A DNA stretch of 64,000 nt from Rhizobium sp. BK399 (GTDB lineage: Bacteria > Pseudomonadota > Alphaproteobacteria > Rhizobiales > Rhizobiaceae). The translations under genes were made by a program, and so were the position numbers. Below are positions 8,851 through 19,020 of the stretch, piece after piece. The notes beneath the pieces were generated by a model. The model did no database searches, was not told where the DNA came from, and saw only the letters and a list, made by a program, of their open reading frames with translations. The first letter of the stretch is position 1, and every line of letters starts with the position of its first letter. The stretch spans positions 1-64,000 of the forward strand of contig NZ_JACIAH010000013.1 in the NCBI RefSeq assembly GCF_014194695.1. Direction: 5' to 3'.

Positions 8851-9459
8851 CTACGCTGCCCAGGGGCGCGATGCCGTGTTCTTGGCTTCGAAGCTGTCGA
8901 TCGCCTCGCCCTTCTCGAGCGTCAGGCCGATATCGTCGAGGCCGTTCAGTAGGCAGTGACGCTTGAACTCGTCGAGATCGAACTTGATCGAGCCACCGTC
9001 CGGACCGGTGATCTCGAGGTTTTCCAGATCGACCGTCAGGATCGCGTTGGAGCCGCGCGAGGCGTCATCCATCAGCTTGTCGAGGTTTTCCTGGCTGACC
9101 TTGATCGGCAGAATGCCGTTCTTGAAACAGTTGTTGTAGAAGATGTCGGCAAAGCTGGTCGAGATGACGCAACGGATGCCGAAGTCGAGGAGCGCCCACG
9201 GCGCATGCTCGCGCGACGAGCCGCAACCGAAGTTGTCGCCGGCAACGAGGATCTTTGCATTCTGATAGGCGGGCTTGTTCAGCACGAAATCCTGGTTCAA
9301 GGAGCCGTCTTCATTGTAACGCGCTTCAGCGAAAAGACCCTTGCCAAGACCCGTGCGCTTGATCGTCTTCAGGTAGTCCTTCGGAATGATCATGTCGGTA
9401 TCGATGTTGACAACCGGCAGAGGGGCAGCAACGCCCGTCAGCTTTGCGAATTTGTCCAT
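8851..9459 (-). CDS. leuD: 3-isopropylmalate dehydratase, small subunit
   Basis: A 202-residue protein of normal LeuD length. With LeuC it isomerises 2-isopropylmalate to 3-isopropylmalate in leucine synthesis. Typical motifs are [16 protein letters not shown] near the N-terminus and the swivel-domain loop [17 protein letters not shown], then [17 protein letters not shown]. leuC is not in the window. It is on the same strand as leuB. Confidence 0.97.
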   Translation of the reverse strand: MDKFAKLTGVAAPLPVVNIDTDMIIPKDYLKTIKRTGLGKGLFAEARYNEDGSLNQDFVLNKPAYQNAKILVAGDNFGCGSSREHAPWALLDFGIRCVISTSFADIFYNNCFKNGILPIKVSQENLDKLMDDASRGSNAILTVDLENLEITGPDGGSIKFDLDEFKRHCLLNGLDDIGLTLEKGEAIDSFEAKNTASRPWAA

Positions 9460-9596
9460 GGCCTGGCTCCAATGTCAGCAGACGTAGTTTTGTTAATCTG
9501 CGTTTAGTCCAGATTTCGACCGAAATGAAGGAAAATTTATATCGTCTATGCGGCTGCGCGCGGATTCGACGCACAGCCGCCATGGTCGTCATGAGA

Positions 9597-10025
9597 TCAG
9601 TTTGCGTTCGCTGGCGCATTCATCGCCCAGAGAACCCCGAAAGGGTCGCGGAGCTGACCGTATCGATCACCCCAGAACATCAGCTGGACGGGTAGGATCA
9701 CCTCGGCGCCGGCGGCAACGGCGCGGTCCCACCAGAAATCGATGTCGTCGATAACAAGCTGAAGCGTGAAGCCCTGATGCTTTTCAAAGGGATGACCATG
9801 CTCGGGATAGGCATCACAAAGCATCAACGAGCTTCCGTTGATGTAGAGGTGGACATGCATCGTCCGCCCGTTTTCGTCAGGCGGGACGACAAACGCCTCC
9901 TCAGCACCAAATGCACGCTTGTAGAATTCTGCGGCCTTCAGCGCGCCGTCGACCGTGACATAAGGCAGCAAGCCATTCTTGACCGGTGGCATCTTCATCG
10001 TGCCGGTTTCCGTTGCAGTATCCAT
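9597..10025 (-). CDS. PhnB-like VOC-family protein
   Basis: A 142-residue protein of the PhnB/YdhR-type glyoxalase superfamily: LLPYVTVDGALKAAEFYKRAFGAEE, then MHVHLYINGSSLMLCDAYPE, and the closing WGDRYGQLRDPFGVLWAMN. These are the usual landmarks of the family, often annotated as 3-demethylubiquinone-9 3-methyltransferase-like by old pipelines. The true function is unknown. The start was set at ATG 10025 because GGAGGA lies 5 bases upstream; longer open-frame starts add unrelated sequence. Confidence 0.8.
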   Translation of the reverse strand: MDTATETGTMKMPPVKNGLLPYVTVDGALKAAEFYKRAFGAEEAFVVPPDENGRTMHVHLYINGSSLMLCDAYPEHGHPFEKHQGFTLQLVIDDIDFWWDRAVAAGAEVILPVQLMFWGDRYGQLRDPFGVLWAMNAPANAN

Positions 10026-10134
10026 ACTGTCCTCCATGATTTGATTGGTTCGGGTAAAACCCTGACCTTTCAAAGACGCGGGAAGATCAGTCGAGCCGAC
10101 AGCGATGCAAAATTTTTCTGGAAGCGACCTGAGA

Positions 10135-10377
10135 TTAGAGGTCGATGATCGTGCCGCGCCCGTCATTCCAGATGCGCATGTTCTCGCCGGAATGTGGTTT
10201 TGCCTTGGCTGTGGCGCGGACCGGTGCCGGCTTCATCTTCAGCGAAAGCGCGCGGCCAACCATAAGCACCGTCAGGATACCACCGACTGCCAGCGTCACG
10301 GAAAATGTGACGAACGCCAGCGCAACGAAGGCGGTGATGCCTGCGAGCAGGAGGAAGACGGAACGAATGCTTTGCAT
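10135..10377 (-). CDS. Small hypothetical membrane protein
   Basis: An 80-residue protein starting MQSIRSVFLLLAGITAF. Two adjacent hydrophobic stretches (about residues 6-45) suggest two membrane helices, followed by a basic tail rich in Lys, Arg and Ala. The ATG has an AAAGG ribosome site 9 bases upstream. I do not recognise a family. A longer in-frame start at 10461 is possible but has a charged N-terminus and no clear ribosome site. Confidence 0.55.
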   Translation of the reverse strand: MQSIRSVFLLLAGITAFVALAFVTFSVTLAVGGILTVLMVGRALSLKMKPAPVRATAKAKPHSGENMRIWNDGRGTIIDL

Positions 10378-10489
10378 GGTTTTAGACCTTTCTTCGGAAA
10401 GGAATGTGGTCCTTCTTTTCTTTCTCTGCAAGGTGAGCATGGCTTTTTGTTGTCTTGCCACCTGTCATAAAGCTTGGCACACATTTGTG

Positions 10490-11398
10490 ATGACCCGCAA
10501 TTCTCCGACTCGTTCCTTGAACCTGCGCCGCTCGGTGCTGAGCGTCCCTGCCATCAATGCGCGCGCCCTGGAAAAGACTCATGCGCTCGATTGCGACGCC
10601 GTCATCTTCGATCTCGAGGACTCCGTGGCCCCGGAACGGAAGGAGGAAGCCCGCGAGAATCTAAAGGCCTTTTTTTCGGGCGCTCCTCTTGTGAACAAGG
10701 AGCGGATCATCCGCATCAATGCGCTGGATTCCACATTCGGAAATGCGGACATCGAACTGGTATTGGCACTGGAGCCGGATGCCGTACTCCTGCCGAAAGT
10801 GGACGAGCCTCAGGATGTGATGTCCATAAGCGACCGGCTTGCCGATGCCGACGCGCCGGAAAGCCTCCGCATCTGGGCGATGATCGAAACACCCCGTGGC
10901 ATTCTGAACGCGGCCGCGATTGCCGAAGCTGGGCGCACGCCTGGCTCACGGCTCGATTGTTTCGTCGTCGGCCTCAACGACCTGCGCAAGCAGACCGGCG
11001 TCCTGCCACAGCCGGGCCGTACCTATCTCGTGCCCTGGTTGATGCAGGTGGTACTTGCCGTGCGCGCCTATGGCCTCGACGCGATCGACAGCGTCTTCAA
11101 CGATTTCAAGGATGCCGATGCCTTCGATGCCGAATGCGCGCACGCCCGCGCCATGGGCTTCGACGGTAAGATGCTGATTCACCCGGCTCAGATCGAAGCC
11201 GCCAACCGGCATTTCGGCCCGGATGAGGCGGCAATTGCCGAGGCGGAGGCGATCATCGCCGCCTTTGCCGACCCCGCTGCAGATGGCCTGAATGTCATCA
11301 ATGCCAATGGTCGGATGATCGAGCGGCTACACCTTGTCCAGGCGGAAAGTCTGGTTCATAAAGCCCGCCTGATTGCAGAACGCCAAACGGCGAAGTGA
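10490..11398 (+). CDS. CitE-like HpcH/HpaI-family lyase
   Basis: A 302-residue TIM-barrel protein of the citrate lyase beta / malyl-CoA lyase group. Motifs in order are RSVLSVPAINARALEKT, the acidic metal-site loop VIFDLEDSVAPERKEEAR, the PKVDEP strand, IETPRGILN, and GLNDLRKQTG, then a C-terminal GFDGKMLIHPAQIE. No citrate lyase alpha or acyl-carrier genes are present, so true citrate lyase is unlikely. A stand-alone CitE-like enzyme, such as a (S)-citramalyl-CoA or malyl-CoA lyase, is more plausible. It is followed after 13 bases by the DUF1737 gene, probably co-transcribed. Confidence 0.8.
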   Translation: MTRNSPTRSLNLRRSVLSVPAINARALEKTHALDCDAVIFDLEDSVAPERKEEARENLKAFFSGAPLVNKERIIRINALDSTFGNADIELVLALEPDAVLLPKVDEPQDVMSISDRLADADAPESLRIWAMIETPRGILNAAAIAEAGRTPGSRLDCFVVGLNDLRKQTGVLPQPGRTYLVPWLMQVVLAVRAYGLDAIDSVFNDFKDADAFDAECAHARAMGFDGKMLIHPAQIEAANRHFGPDEAAIAEAEAIIAAFADPAADGLNVINANGRMIERLHLVQAESLVHKARLIAERQTAK

Positions 11399-11411
11399 AA
11401 GACGACTTTAG

Positions 11412-11618
11412 ATGAAGCTTTATCGCCTTCTGACCGGCCAGGATGATGCCGCTTTCTGTCACCGCGTAACCGACGCCCTCAACAAGGGCTGGTCGTTGAA
11501 CGGCTCGCCGTCGCTGACCTTCAACACCCAGACCGGCCAGGTGATTTGTGCTCAGGCGATCGTCAAGGAAGTCGAAGGCAAGGATTACCACCCGGACATG
11601 AAGCTGTCCGAACAGTAA
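11412..11618 (+). CDS. DUF1737-domain protein
   Basis: A 68-residue protein with the recognisable DUF1737 pattern: MKLYRLLTGQDDAAFC, then ALNKGWSLNGSPSLTFN and a closing VICAQAIVKEVEGKDY. Members are small proteins of unknown function, common in alphaproteobacteria. It lies close behind the CitE-like gene and converges with the metallopeptidase gene. Confidence 0.8.
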   Translation: MKLYRLLTGQDDAAFCHRVTDALNKGWSLNGSPSLTFNTQTGQVICAQAIVKEVEGKDYHPDMKLSEQ

Positions 11619-11626
11619 GCGAAGGC

Positions 11627-12064
11627 TTAGCGTTCGGCCGCCTCTTCGGCGCTCGCCTCGATCCGTTCCATGTCGTCGTCGCTAAGACCGAAATGGTGGC
11701 CGATCTCATGGATGAGGACGTGAGTAATGATGTCGCCCAGCGTCTCATCGTTCTCGGCCCAGTAGTCGAGGATCGGCCGCCGGTAGAGGCGGATACGGTT
11801 CGGCAATTCGCCGGTTTCCATTGTGAAACGCTCGGAGATGCCTCGGCCTTCAAAGAGGCCGAGAAGGTCGAACGGCGTTTCCAGCGCCATGTCCTCGAAC
11901 ACGTCGTCGTCAGGGAAGTCCTCGATCTCGATCGTCAGATTGGTGGTCAGTGAGCGAAACTCTTCCGGCAGGTGGCTGTACGCCTCCATTGCCAACGACT
12001 CGAAAGTACTGATCGTCGGAGCGTGGCGATCCTGCCAATTATCGCTCTGGTCTATGCGGGCCAT
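11627..12064 (-). CDS. Zincin-like metallopeptidase-fold protein (MetX/DUF1025 type)
   Basis: A 145-residue protein with a zinc-protease motif HEIGHHFG near residue 116 followed by an acidic cluster, the pattern of the small zincin-like family PF06262. The preceding region (IRLYRRPILDYWAENDETLGDIITHVLIHEIGHH) is typical of this family in alphaproteobacteria. Whether members are active peptidases is uncertain. It is divergent from the imuA promoter region. Confidence 0.8.
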   Translation of the reverse strand: MARIDQSDNWQDRHAPTISTFESLAMEAYSHLPEEFRSLTTNLTIEIEDFPDDDVFEDMALETPFDLLGLFEGRGISERFTMETGELPNRIRLYRRPILDYWAENDETLGDIITHVLIHEIGHHFGLSDDDMERIEASAEEAAER

Positions 12065-12190
12065 AAAAATTCCCTTCCTTTGCCGCCCATATAGAACCTT
12101 TGCGTACGATTTTCGAGAGCGGAATCAAAGGCAGGAATAAATTCACATCGAATGCCTGTTGACTCTTTCGCCCGCCTCTGGAATCCATAA

Positions 12191-12205
12191 GAACATAACA
12201 GGAAC
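12191..12205 (+). promoter_or_regulatory. LexA (SOS) box upstream of imuA
   Basis: GAAC-ATAACAG-GAAC matches the alphaproteobacterial LexA motif GAAC-N7-GAAC (equivalent to GTTC-N7-GTTC) exactly. It lies 21 bases before the imuA ATG, where bound repressor would block the promoter or early transcription of the imuA-imuB-dnaE2 cassette. Confidence 0.85.
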
Positions 12206-12226
12206 ATATGAGACTTGGAGAACGTC

Positions 12227-13174
12227 ATGGCACAGTCGGCCGTGACGCGCGAGCGGCTTTTTGCGCTCCGCGAAACCATTGCAAAGCTTGAAGGAAAGCC
12301 CGCGCCGGCCTTGGCTGCAGCGCAAGGCGAAGCCTTGGCCGAAAGGGACCTCTCCACCAACAACGACAGTGGCCTGCGTCTTCCTCTTGGAATCCCCGCG
12401 CTCGACGAGGCAGTTGATGGCGGCCTGCCGCTCGACGGGATCACCGAGGTTCGTTCCGACCTCTTACGCGAAGCCGGCGCTGGCAGTGGCTTCATGCTGG
12501 CGCTTGCCGCCATGCTGCAGCGCCAAGTGGAAGAGAGCCACAGTGCTTCGTTGCCGATCCTCTGGATCGCAGACATCGTTTCCACGATGGAAGCAGGCGT
12601 CCCCTACGCCGTGGGCCTGCGCGATTTCGGCCTGAAACCGGACCAGTTCTTCTATGCCAGCCCACGCAAGCTTGAAGATGCCCTTTGGCTTGCCGAGGCC
12701 GCAGTCGAAAGCGGCGTCTTTCCTGCGACGATTCTGGAGGTTCGCGGCAATCCGAAGCCCTTCGGCCTGACGGAAAGCCGTCGTTTGAGCTTGCGGGCGA
12801 AAGCATCTAAACGCCCGCTTTTCCTGTTGCGGCAAGCTGGAGAGGAAGAAGCCAGCAGCGCTTGCTTCCGCTTCCTTGTGGCACCCGCGCCGGCACAGGC
12901 GCGACCCTTGCCGGATGGCACGATGCTGGGCGGTAGCATCGGCAATCCGGTTTTTCATCTCACCCTGGAGAAGAGCCGCAACCCGGCTCCCCTCTCCTTT
13001 CTACTGGAGTGGAACCCTCATGACCGCCGTTTTTTCGCCGTCTCCCGATCAGTCGACCCTCGCCTTCCAGACGAACGCGCAACGCATTCTGGCACTCCAC
13101 TTTCCACATCTTCCAACCGACCGGATATCAAGAAAGAAATGGGGGCTCTCCTGGCGTTCGCGCGGACGTCCTGA
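12227..13174 (+). CDS. imuA: ImuA, SOS mutagenesis accessory protein
   Basis: A 315-residue RecA/SulA-like protein, first gene of the damage-inducible mutasome. Recognisable stretches are LPLGIPALDEAVDGGLPLDG, ALAAMLQRQ, ILWIADIVSTMEAGVPYAVGL and LEVRGNPKPFGLTESRRLSL. ImuA is thought to connect the mutasome with RecA during error-prone synthesis. The start ATG 12227 follows GGAG; a TTG 12 bases earlier is in frame. The last ~50 codons overlap the start of imuB in another frame, longer than usual. An SOS box stands just upstream. Confidence 0.9.
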   Translation: MAQSAVTRERLFALRETIAKLEGKPAPALAAAQGEALAERDLSTNNDSGLRLPLGIPALDEAVDGGLPLDGITEVRSDLLREAGAGSGFMLALAAMLQRQVEESHSASLPILWIADIVSTMEAGVPYAVGLRDFGLKPDQFFYASPRKLEDALWLAEAAVESGVFPATILEVRGNPKPFGLTESRRLSLRAKASKRPLFLLRQAGEEEASSACFRFLVAPAPAQARPLPDGTMLGGSIGNPVFHLTLEKSRNPAPLSFLLEWNPHDRRFFAVSRSVDPRLPDERATHSGTPLSTSSNRPDIKKEMGALLAFARTS

Positions 13175-14630
13175 GGCCGCACCGATCGTCTGTTCTAGCC
13201 GTCTCAACAATACCATGCGGCTCACAGCGCTGGACGAGGCAGCCGAAACCCTCAATCTCCGAAAGCACATGGGCGTCGCCGAAGCCCGCGCCATCCACCC
13301 CACGCTTGATGTGATCGAGGACGACCCGGCCGCCAACCGGCGCTTCCTGGAAGCGATTGCCGATTGGTGCGATCGCTACACTCCGCTTGTCGCTCTCGAT
13401 GGCGTGGATGGCCTGTTTCTGGACATAACCGGCTGCGCCCATCTGTTCGGTGGTGAGACGTCCCTTCTCAAGGATATTCTCGCAAGACTCTTCCAGATGG
13501 GAATTGACGCCCGCGGCGCGATCTCTTCCTCACCTGGATTGTCCTGGGCCATCAGCCGTTTCGGCCAAGGCGGCATCATCGAGTATGGAGAGGCCGAACA
13601 GGCGCTGGCCCCCTTGCCCGTCGCGGCCTTGCGTCTAGAGGAAGAAACGATAGGAGGCCTGAACAAGATGGGCCTTAAATATGTCGGCGATTTGCTGACC
13701 GCGCCGCGCGCCCCGCTCACCCGCCGCTTTGGCGGAACGGTGCTCTTGAGACTCGATCAGGCGCTTGGAACCGATGAGGAACCGGTTTCTCCACGCCTGC
13801 CCGTCGCAAGCCTCTCGGTCGAACGTCGCCTGATTGAGCCGATCGCGGCCGAAGACGATATCCTTGCGCTCACCGACCAGATTGCCGTCTCCCTGAAGCC
13901 CTTGCTCGAAGCGCGTGGCGCCGGCGGCCGCATCTTCGAACTGGTGCTGTTCCGTGTCGACGGCAAGGTGTTTCGGATTTCTGCCGGAACCGCGCAGCCC
14001 TTGCGGGAGCCCAACCGCATCGCCGCCCTCTTTGCCGAACGCCTGCAGGCAATTCACGACGATTTCGATGCCGGTTACGGATTCGAGATCCTTCGTCTCA
14101 ACGTACTCCTGCACGAGGACTTCGTGACCTCGCAGGGGGATTTCGAACACCGCCAGCAGAAGGATGCCTCTCTTGCTGCCTTCGTGGATCGGGTTTCCGC
14201 CCGCCTTGGAGAAGACTGCCTGCAAACCTTCCAATTGCGGGAGAGCCACATACCGGAAAGAGCCTCCGTTACAGTGCCAGCGATCGATCATCTGTCCGCC
14301 CCGAAAACCCGGGAGGGACATCCACCGCCGGCCAGGAGCGAGCGGCCCATCCGGCTATTGCGGAAAGCGGAGCCGATGGAGGCCTTTGCCATCGAAATTC
14401 CCGATGGCGCACCAGCGAGCTTTCATTGGCGACGCATGCAGCACCGTGTCTTGAAGAGCGAGGGACCGGAGCGACTGGCAACGGAATGGTGGCTAGATGG
14501 TGCGGAAGCTGCGGATCGAGACTATTTCCGGATCGAGGACGATAAGGGACGTCGCTTCTGGATCTATCGCCAGGGCCATTATGAGCGGGACACCGCACAG
14601 AGCTGGTTCATGCATGGGATCATTGCCTGA
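13020..14630 (+). CDS. imuB: ImuB, inactive Y-family polymerase-like protein
   Basis: A 536-residue member of the DinB/UmuC-like family. The N-terminal strand reads [15 protein letters not shown] where active Y-family polymerases carry the first catalytic Asp, which fits ImuB being catalytically dead and acting as the clamp-binding hub between ImuA and DnaE2. The palm, thumb ([16 protein letters not shown]-like region near 210-230) and little-finger regions are all present. A hexamer QSTLAF (residues 11-16) resembles a beta-clamp motif but is not where that motif usually lies. It overlaps imuA by 155 bases and its TGA overlaps the dnaE2 ATG (TGATG), so translation is probably coupled. Confidence 0.9.
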   Translation: MTAVFSPSPDQSTLAFQTNAQRILALHFPHLPTDRISRKKWGLSWRSRGRPEAAPIVCSSRLNNTMRLTALDEAAETLNLRKHMGVAEARAIHPTLDVIEDDPAANRRFLEAIADWCDRYTPLVALDGVDGLFLDITGCAHLFGGETSLLKDILARLFQMGIDARGAISSSPGLSWAISRFGQGGIIEYGEAEQALAPLPVAALRLEEETIGGLNKMGLKYVGDLLTAPRAPLTRRFGGTVLLRLDQALGTDEEPVSPRLPVASLSVERRLIEPIAAEDDILALTDQIAVSLKPLLEARGAGGRIFELVLFRVDGKVFRISAGTAQPLREPNRIAALFAERLQAIHDDFDAGYGFEILRLNVLLHEDFVTSQGDFEHRQQKDASLAAFVDRVSARLGEDCLQTFQLRESHIPERASVTVPAIDHLSAPKTREGHPPPARSERPIRLLRKAEPMEAFAIEIPDGAPASFHWRRMQHRVLKSEGPERLATEWWLDGAEAADRDYFRIEDDKGRRFWIYRQGHYERDTAQSWFMHGIIA

Positions 14631-17600
14631 TGTCCGCCTTCTTCGAAATCGGCGCAAGGAGCAATTTCTCCTTTCTGGAGGGCGCCTCCAAGCCCGAGGA
14701 GATGATCGTTCAGGCTGCCGTTCTGAAGCTTGGAGGCCTTGGCATTGCCGACCGAAATTCAGTTGCGGGTGTCGTCCGGGCCCATGCCCAGGCAGAGGCG
14801 ATCCGGAAAAAGTTCGAACGAATGAGAGCCGGGCTTCTGGAGGAGCGCGAGAAGAAGGACATCATTCCCGATCCGATCCGTTTCCAGCCGGGAGCCCGTC
14901 TGGTTTTTACAGACGGAACGCCTGACATTCTTGCCTACCCCCGAAATCGTCGAGGCTGGGCGCATCTTTGCCGGTTGCTGAGCAACGGAAACCTGAGAGC
15001 CGAGAAGGGTAAGTGCATTCTGTCGGAAGAGGATCTGATGGAATGGGGCGACGGCATGATGCTTGCAATCATTCCGCATCCATCCATTGCCGATGATAAC
15101 AATCACGCCGCTTTCGAAGCCTGTCTGGAGCGGTTCAGAAGACGCTTCCGGAAAAACATCCACATGGCGCTCGCTCCCGCCTATGACGGCCGCGATAAGC
15201 GCATGTTTGCGACCATCGCCATGCTGGCGGACCGCAACCGCATCCCGCTGATCGCAACCAACCAGCCGCTCTACCACGATACCGCCCGCCGCCCTCTCGC
15301 CGATATCGTGACATCAATCCGGGAGCACGTTTCCATTCCCGTGGCTGGCTTTCTCCTGGCTCCAAATGCCGAACGCTATCTCAAGAGTGGCAGCGAAATT
15401 CTGCGCCTCTTCAGAGACTATCCGCAGGCAGTCACGAACACAGCGAAGTTCTTTGGCAGCCTTTCCTTTTCGCTCGACGAACTGGAACACAATTACCCCT
15501 CCGAGAATGACGAGGGGGAAACGCCTTATGAAACACTGGAACGCCTGACCAATTCAGGTGCAGCAAAGCGCTTCCCCGACGGCGTACCTGAGAAAGTTCA
15601 GAAGAACATTGAGTACGAGTTGGATCTCGTTCGCCGGAAGCAATATGAATCATACTTCCTGACGGTCCATCGGATCATCCAGTATGCCCGGCACGAGAGG
15701 AGGATCCTCTGCCAGGGGCGCGGCTCCGCTGCAAACTCGGTGATTTGCTATTGCCTGGAGATAACCGAGGTCAATCCGGAGAAGAGCACCCTGCTTTTCG
15801 ACCGCTTCCTCTCGATGGACCGCGACGAGCCGCCTGATATCGATGTCGATTTCGAGCACGAGAGGCGCGAGGAGGTCATCCAGTATATCTATCAGACGTA
15901 CGGCAAGGAACATGCCGGCTTGACGGCAGGGGTAACGACCTACCGTACCCGGTTCGCCGGGCGCGAGGTCTCTAAGGCTTTCGGCCTCTCGGAGGACGTC
16001 CAGTCGGCAATCGGCAGCCTGGTCTGGGGCTGGTCGGAAGAGAAGTTGTCCGAGCGCGAAGCAAGGGCCGCCGGGCTCGAAACCTCCGATCCCATGACAA
16101 AGAACGTGCTGAAATATGCATCCGAGCTTCTCAGTTTTCCCCGGCACCTCACCCAGCATGTCGGAGGTTTCGTCATCACAAGGGACAGGCTGGATGAAGT
16201 CGTTCCGATCATGAAGACGGCAATGCCCGGGCGCTATATGGTCGAATGGGATAAGGATGATCTCGACAATCTGAAAATCCTCAAGGTCGACATTCTGGCG
16301 CTCGGAATGCTGACCGCATTGAAGCGGGCATTCGATCTGCTTCTCCTGCACTACGACGTCAAAAAGACGCTTGCCGATCTCGGCAACGCTACGCATGAAG
16401 ACGAGAAGCCTGTCTATGCGATGATGTGTCGAGCCGACACGCTTGGCGTCTTCCAGATCGAGAGTCGGGCGCAGATGAGCATGTTGCCACGTCTGAAACC
16501 GAAGGAGTTCTACGACCTTGTCATCGAGGTCGCCATCGTCAGACCCGGCCCCATCCAGGGTGACATGGTTCACCCATACCTGAAGCGCAGAGAAGCCGAG
16601 GCACGTGGCATCCCAGCGACTTACCCGAGCGAGGAACTGAAGGGGGTTTTGGAGCGAACACTTGGCGTGCCACTCTTTCAGGAGCAAGCCATGCAGATCG
16701 CCATCACGGCAGCGGGTTTTCGGCCAGCCGAAGCGGATCAACTGAGGCGAGCCATGGCGACCTTCAAGCGGACAGGCACCATCGGCAATTTCGAAACGCG
16801 GTTCATGGAAGGCATGGTCGCGAAGGGTTACGCTCGTGATTTTGCCCAGCAATGTTTCAACCAGATCAAGGGATTTGGCGAATATGGTTTCCCGGAAAGC
16901 CACGCCGCCTCTTTCGCTTTGCTGGTCTATGCCTCGTCCTGGGTAAAGGCTTATTACCCCGACGTCTTCTGTGCAGCGATGCTGAATTCACAGCCCATGG
17001 GCTTCTATGCCCCAGCTCAACTCGTCCGGGACGCCCGGGAGCATGGCGTTGAGATTCGGCCGGTCGACATCAATGAATCGAATTGGGATTGCTTGCTTGA
17101 GGAGGCCGAATTCAACAGACGGACCGTTGATTTCCGGCATGCCGCCATGCGGGAAATCATCCAGACGAAGCGAGCCGTTCGGCTTGGCTTCAGGCAGATA
17201 AAAGGCCTTTCGGAAGCGAGCATGCAGCAACTCGTCGCAAATAGAGGCAAGGGCTATTCCTCGATTCGCGATCTCTGGCTGCGCTCAGGCCTGCATAAAG
17301 CGGATATAGAACGGCTCGCCGATGCGGATACCTTTCATTCCATAAGACTATCACGACGCGAAGCGCTCTGGGCCGTGCGGGCGCTCGATGCGAAAAGCGC
17401 CGCTGAAAAACTCCCTCTGTTCGACCAAGTGAGTCACATCGATCTACAGCTCGAGCCTGAGACGCGTCTGCCGGAAATGCTGGCTGGTGAACAGGTGGTT
17501 GAAGACTATCGCTACCTTTCGCTATCTTTGAAAGGCCACCCCGTCTCATTCCTTCGTAACGAGTTCCGCAAGGCCGGGGTGGTGCGGAATGTCGATCTTC

Positions 17601-18061
17601 TGACCGTCCCGAACGGAAGAAGAGTAACGATCGCTGGCCTGGTTTTGGTGCGTCAGCGTCCCGGCTCAGCCAAGGGCGTCATCTTCATGACACTCGAGGA
17701 CGAGACGGGCGTTGCCAATGCGATTGTCTGGAAGAAGGTCTTCGAGAAGTATCGCCCGATCGTCATGGGTGCGCGGCTCGTGAAAATATATGGCAAGCTT
17801 CAGAGCCAGAGCGGCGTGATCCACACTGTCGTCGACCATATCGAGGATATGACCCCTGCGCTTGGCATCCTCCAGAAGGAAGCCCGTCGCTTCGGCGTGA
17901 GCGATCGTTCGGACGAAGCGCTCAATCCGACGATGGACCCGCGACAAAGGAAACTCGCAAACTCACTTGAAAAGGCTGCCATGGAGAAGAGGCTGACTTC
18001 AAGCCATTCCGAAGCGAGAGAAACAGCTAACATTATGCCAAGGGGCCGCAATTTTCATTGA
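14630..18061 (+). CDS. dnaE2: Error-prone DNA polymerase DnaE2 (ImuC)
   Basis: An 1143-residue C-family DNA polymerase alpha subunit. It has an N-terminal PHP domain (from [17 protein letters not shown]), the catalytic palm with [18 protein letters not shown] (two Asp near 402-404) and the third Asp in KVDILALGM near 554, a clamp-type [18 protein letters not shown] region, and an OB fold near 1000-1050 ([18 protein letters not shown]). It is distinct from replicative DnaE1 by its length and its cassette with imuA and imuB. It performs translesion synthesis and mutagenesis after DNA damage. Start ATG overlaps the imuB stop. The 160 bases after it hold the bfd promoter region. Confidence 0.95.
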   Translation: MSAFFEIGARSNFSFLEGASKPEEMIVQAAVLKLGGLGIADRNSVAGVVRAHAQAEAIRKKFERMRAGLLEEREKKDIIPDPIRFQPGARLVFTDGTPDILAYPRNRRGWAHLCRLLSNGNLRAEKGKCILSEEDLMEWGDGMMLAIIPHPSIADDNNHAAFEACLERFRRRFRKNIHMALAPAYDGRDKRMFATIAMLADRNRIPLIATNQPLYHDTARRPLADIVTSIREHVSIPVAGFLLAPNAERYLKSGSEILRLFRDYPQAVTNTAKFFGSLSFSLDELEHNYPSENDEGETPYETLERLTNSGAAKRFPDGVPEKVQKNIEYELDLVRRKQYESYFLTVHRIIQYARHERRILCQGRGSAANSVICYCLEITEVNPEKSTLLFDRFLSMDRDEPPDIDVDFEHERREEVIQYIYQTYGKEHAGLTAGVTTYRTRFAGREVSKAFGLSEDVQSAIGSLVWGWSEEKLSEREARAAGLETSDPMTKNVLKYASELLSFPRHLTQHVGGFVITRDRLDEVVPIMKTAMPGRYMVEWDKDDLDNLKILKVDILALGMLTALKRAFDLLLLHYDVKKTLADLGNATHEDEKPVYAMMCRADTLGVFQIESRAQMSMLPRLKPKEFYDLVIEVAIVRPGPIQGDMVHPYLKRREAEARGIPATYPSEELKGVLERTLGVPLFQEQAMQIAITAAGFRPAEADQLRRAMATFKRTGTIGNFETRFMEGMVAKGYARDFAQQCFNQIKGFGEYGFPESHAASFALLVYASSWVKAYYPDVFCAAMLNSQPMGFYAPAQLVRDAREHGVEIRPVDINESNWDCLLEEAEFNRRTVDFRHAAMREIIQTKRAVRLGFRQIKGLSEASMQQLVANRGKGYSSIRDLWLRSGLHKADIERLADADTFHSIRLSRREALWAVRALDAKSAAEKLPLFDQVSHIDLQLEPETRLPEMLAGEQVVEDYRYLSLSLKGHPVSFLRNEFRKAGVVRNVDLLTVPNGRRVTIAGLVLVRQRPGSAKGVIFMTLEDETGVANAIVWKKVFEKYRPIVMGARLVKIYGKLQSQSGVIHTVVDHIEDMTPALGILQKEARRFGVSDRSDEALNPTMDPRQRKLANSLEKAAMEKRLTSSHSEARETANIMPRGRNFH

Positions 18062-18221
18062 GATCGCGATCTGGTGGATTCGCAATGCACCTGAAAGCTT
18101 GTTCCGAGCGCCACACGGTCTGCGACCAATGAACTACCCCCCGCGACTCGATTTTTTCTTGACACATATCATCTTCTTTTGCAGAAAAGGGGATAGTGAA
18201 TGTCATGTTTGGAATGATGCC

Positions 18222-18533
18222 GTGCTTGTCTGCAGCTGCAACTACATAACTGATCACGAAATCCGGGAAGTCATCAATGAGCTTCTCGATCAGGACTGTT
18301 GGCAGCTCATTGTTCCAGCAAAGGTCTACCACGCCATGGAAAAACGGGGCCGCTGCTGCGGCTGCTTCCCGAATGTGGTCGATATCATCATCCAGACAAC
18401 CGAAGAATATCACGCCCGTCACGACTCGACGGACGCCGAAATATTTGATTTCATGTCCCGCCTCAGAGAATTCCACGAAGAAAACAGGAGAGCGGACATT
18501 GAAAGGCGACAAAAAAGTCATCGAGCGGCTTAA
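18222..18533 (+). CDS. bfd: Bacterioferritin-associated ferredoxin-like [2Fe-2S] protein
   Basis: About 103 residues with the Bfd fold: [12 protein letters not shown] near the N-terminus and RCCGCFP about 36 residues later supply the four cysteines of a [2Fe-2S] cluster (C-x-C ... C-x-x-C). Bfd-type proteins reduce bacterioferritin to release iron. E. coli Bfd has 64 residues; here a charged tail of about 35-40 residues follows the cluster domain. The start is uncertain: GTG 18222 places the first cysteine where Bfd has it, and the open frame extends upstream to 18099. The next gene bfr starts inside its 3' end (35-base overlap). A TTGACA hexamer near 18160 may be part of the promoter. Confidence 0.85.
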   Translation: MLVCSCNYITDHEIREVINELLDQDCWQLIVPAKVYHAMEKRGRCCGCFPNVVDIIIQTTEEYHARHDSTDAEIFDFMSRLREFHEENRRADIERRQKSHRAA

Positions 18534-18984
18534 CGAGGCCCTCTTTCTCGAACTCGGCGCCGTAAACCAGTACTGGGTCCACTACCGACTTCTTGAAGAT
18601 TGGGGCTACACCAAGCTAGCCAAGAAGGAGCGGGCGGAATCCATCGAGGAAATGCACCACGCCGATCGCCTGGTTGCACGTATCATCTTCCTCGAAGGCC
18701 ATCCCAATCTCCAGACCCTCGCTCCTCTTCGCATCGGCCAGAACGTCAAGGAAGTTCTGGAAGCCGACCTTGCCGGCGAATACGATGCGCGCACGGCCTA
18801 CAAGAAATCACGCGACATCTGTCATGAGGCCGGCGACTACGTCTCGATGAAGCTTTTCGAAGAGCTCCTCGCGGACGAGGAAGGCCACATCGACTTCCTC
18901 GAGACGCAGCTTGATCTGCTCGGCAAGATCGGCGAATCGAAATACGGCCAACTCAACGCCGACTCTGCCAACGAGGCCGAGTAA
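18499..18984 (+). CDS. bfr: Bacterioferritin
   Basis: A 161-residue protein, the exact usual length of bacterioferritin. It stores iron as a ferric mineral in a 24-subunit shell. Ferroxidase ligands are recognisable: the E of [20 protein letters not shown] (E-x-x-H), EYDARTAY and [15 protein letters not shown]. The start is TTG 18499, giving the family N-terminus [15 protein letters not shown]; an AGGAG lies 8 bases before it. An ATG start would have to be either too early or too late for the fold. Overlap with bfd suggests coupled expression. Confidence 0.95.
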   Translation: MKGDKKVIERLNEALFLELGAVNQYWVHYRLLEDWGYTKLAKKERAESIEEMHHADRLVARIIFLEGHPNLQTLAPLRIGQNVKEVLEADLAGEYDARTAYKKSRDICHEAGDYVSMKLFEELLADEEGHIDFLETQLDLLGKIGESKYGQLNADSANEAE

Positions 18985-18993
18985 TCCTCGTAG

Positions 18994-19019
18994 TGACCGG
19001 CAGCTCCGGCCGCCGGTCA
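18994..19019. terminator. Stem-loop between convergent bfr and rppH
   Basis: An 8-base perfect stem TGACCGGC/GCCGGTCA lies between the two stop codons. There is no T run on either side, so termination is only a guess. Confidence 0.4.
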
Positions 19020-19020
19020 T

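Noticed and set aside
18160-18200. CTTTT-GCAG-AAAAG dyad before bfd as an Irr or RirA iron box
   Set aside because: It does not match the ICE or IRO consensus well enough to call; left as a possible -35 context only.
18033-18521. 162-codon minus-strand frame opposite bfd
   Set aside because: It is the complement of the ferredoxin gene whose cysteine motif is clear.
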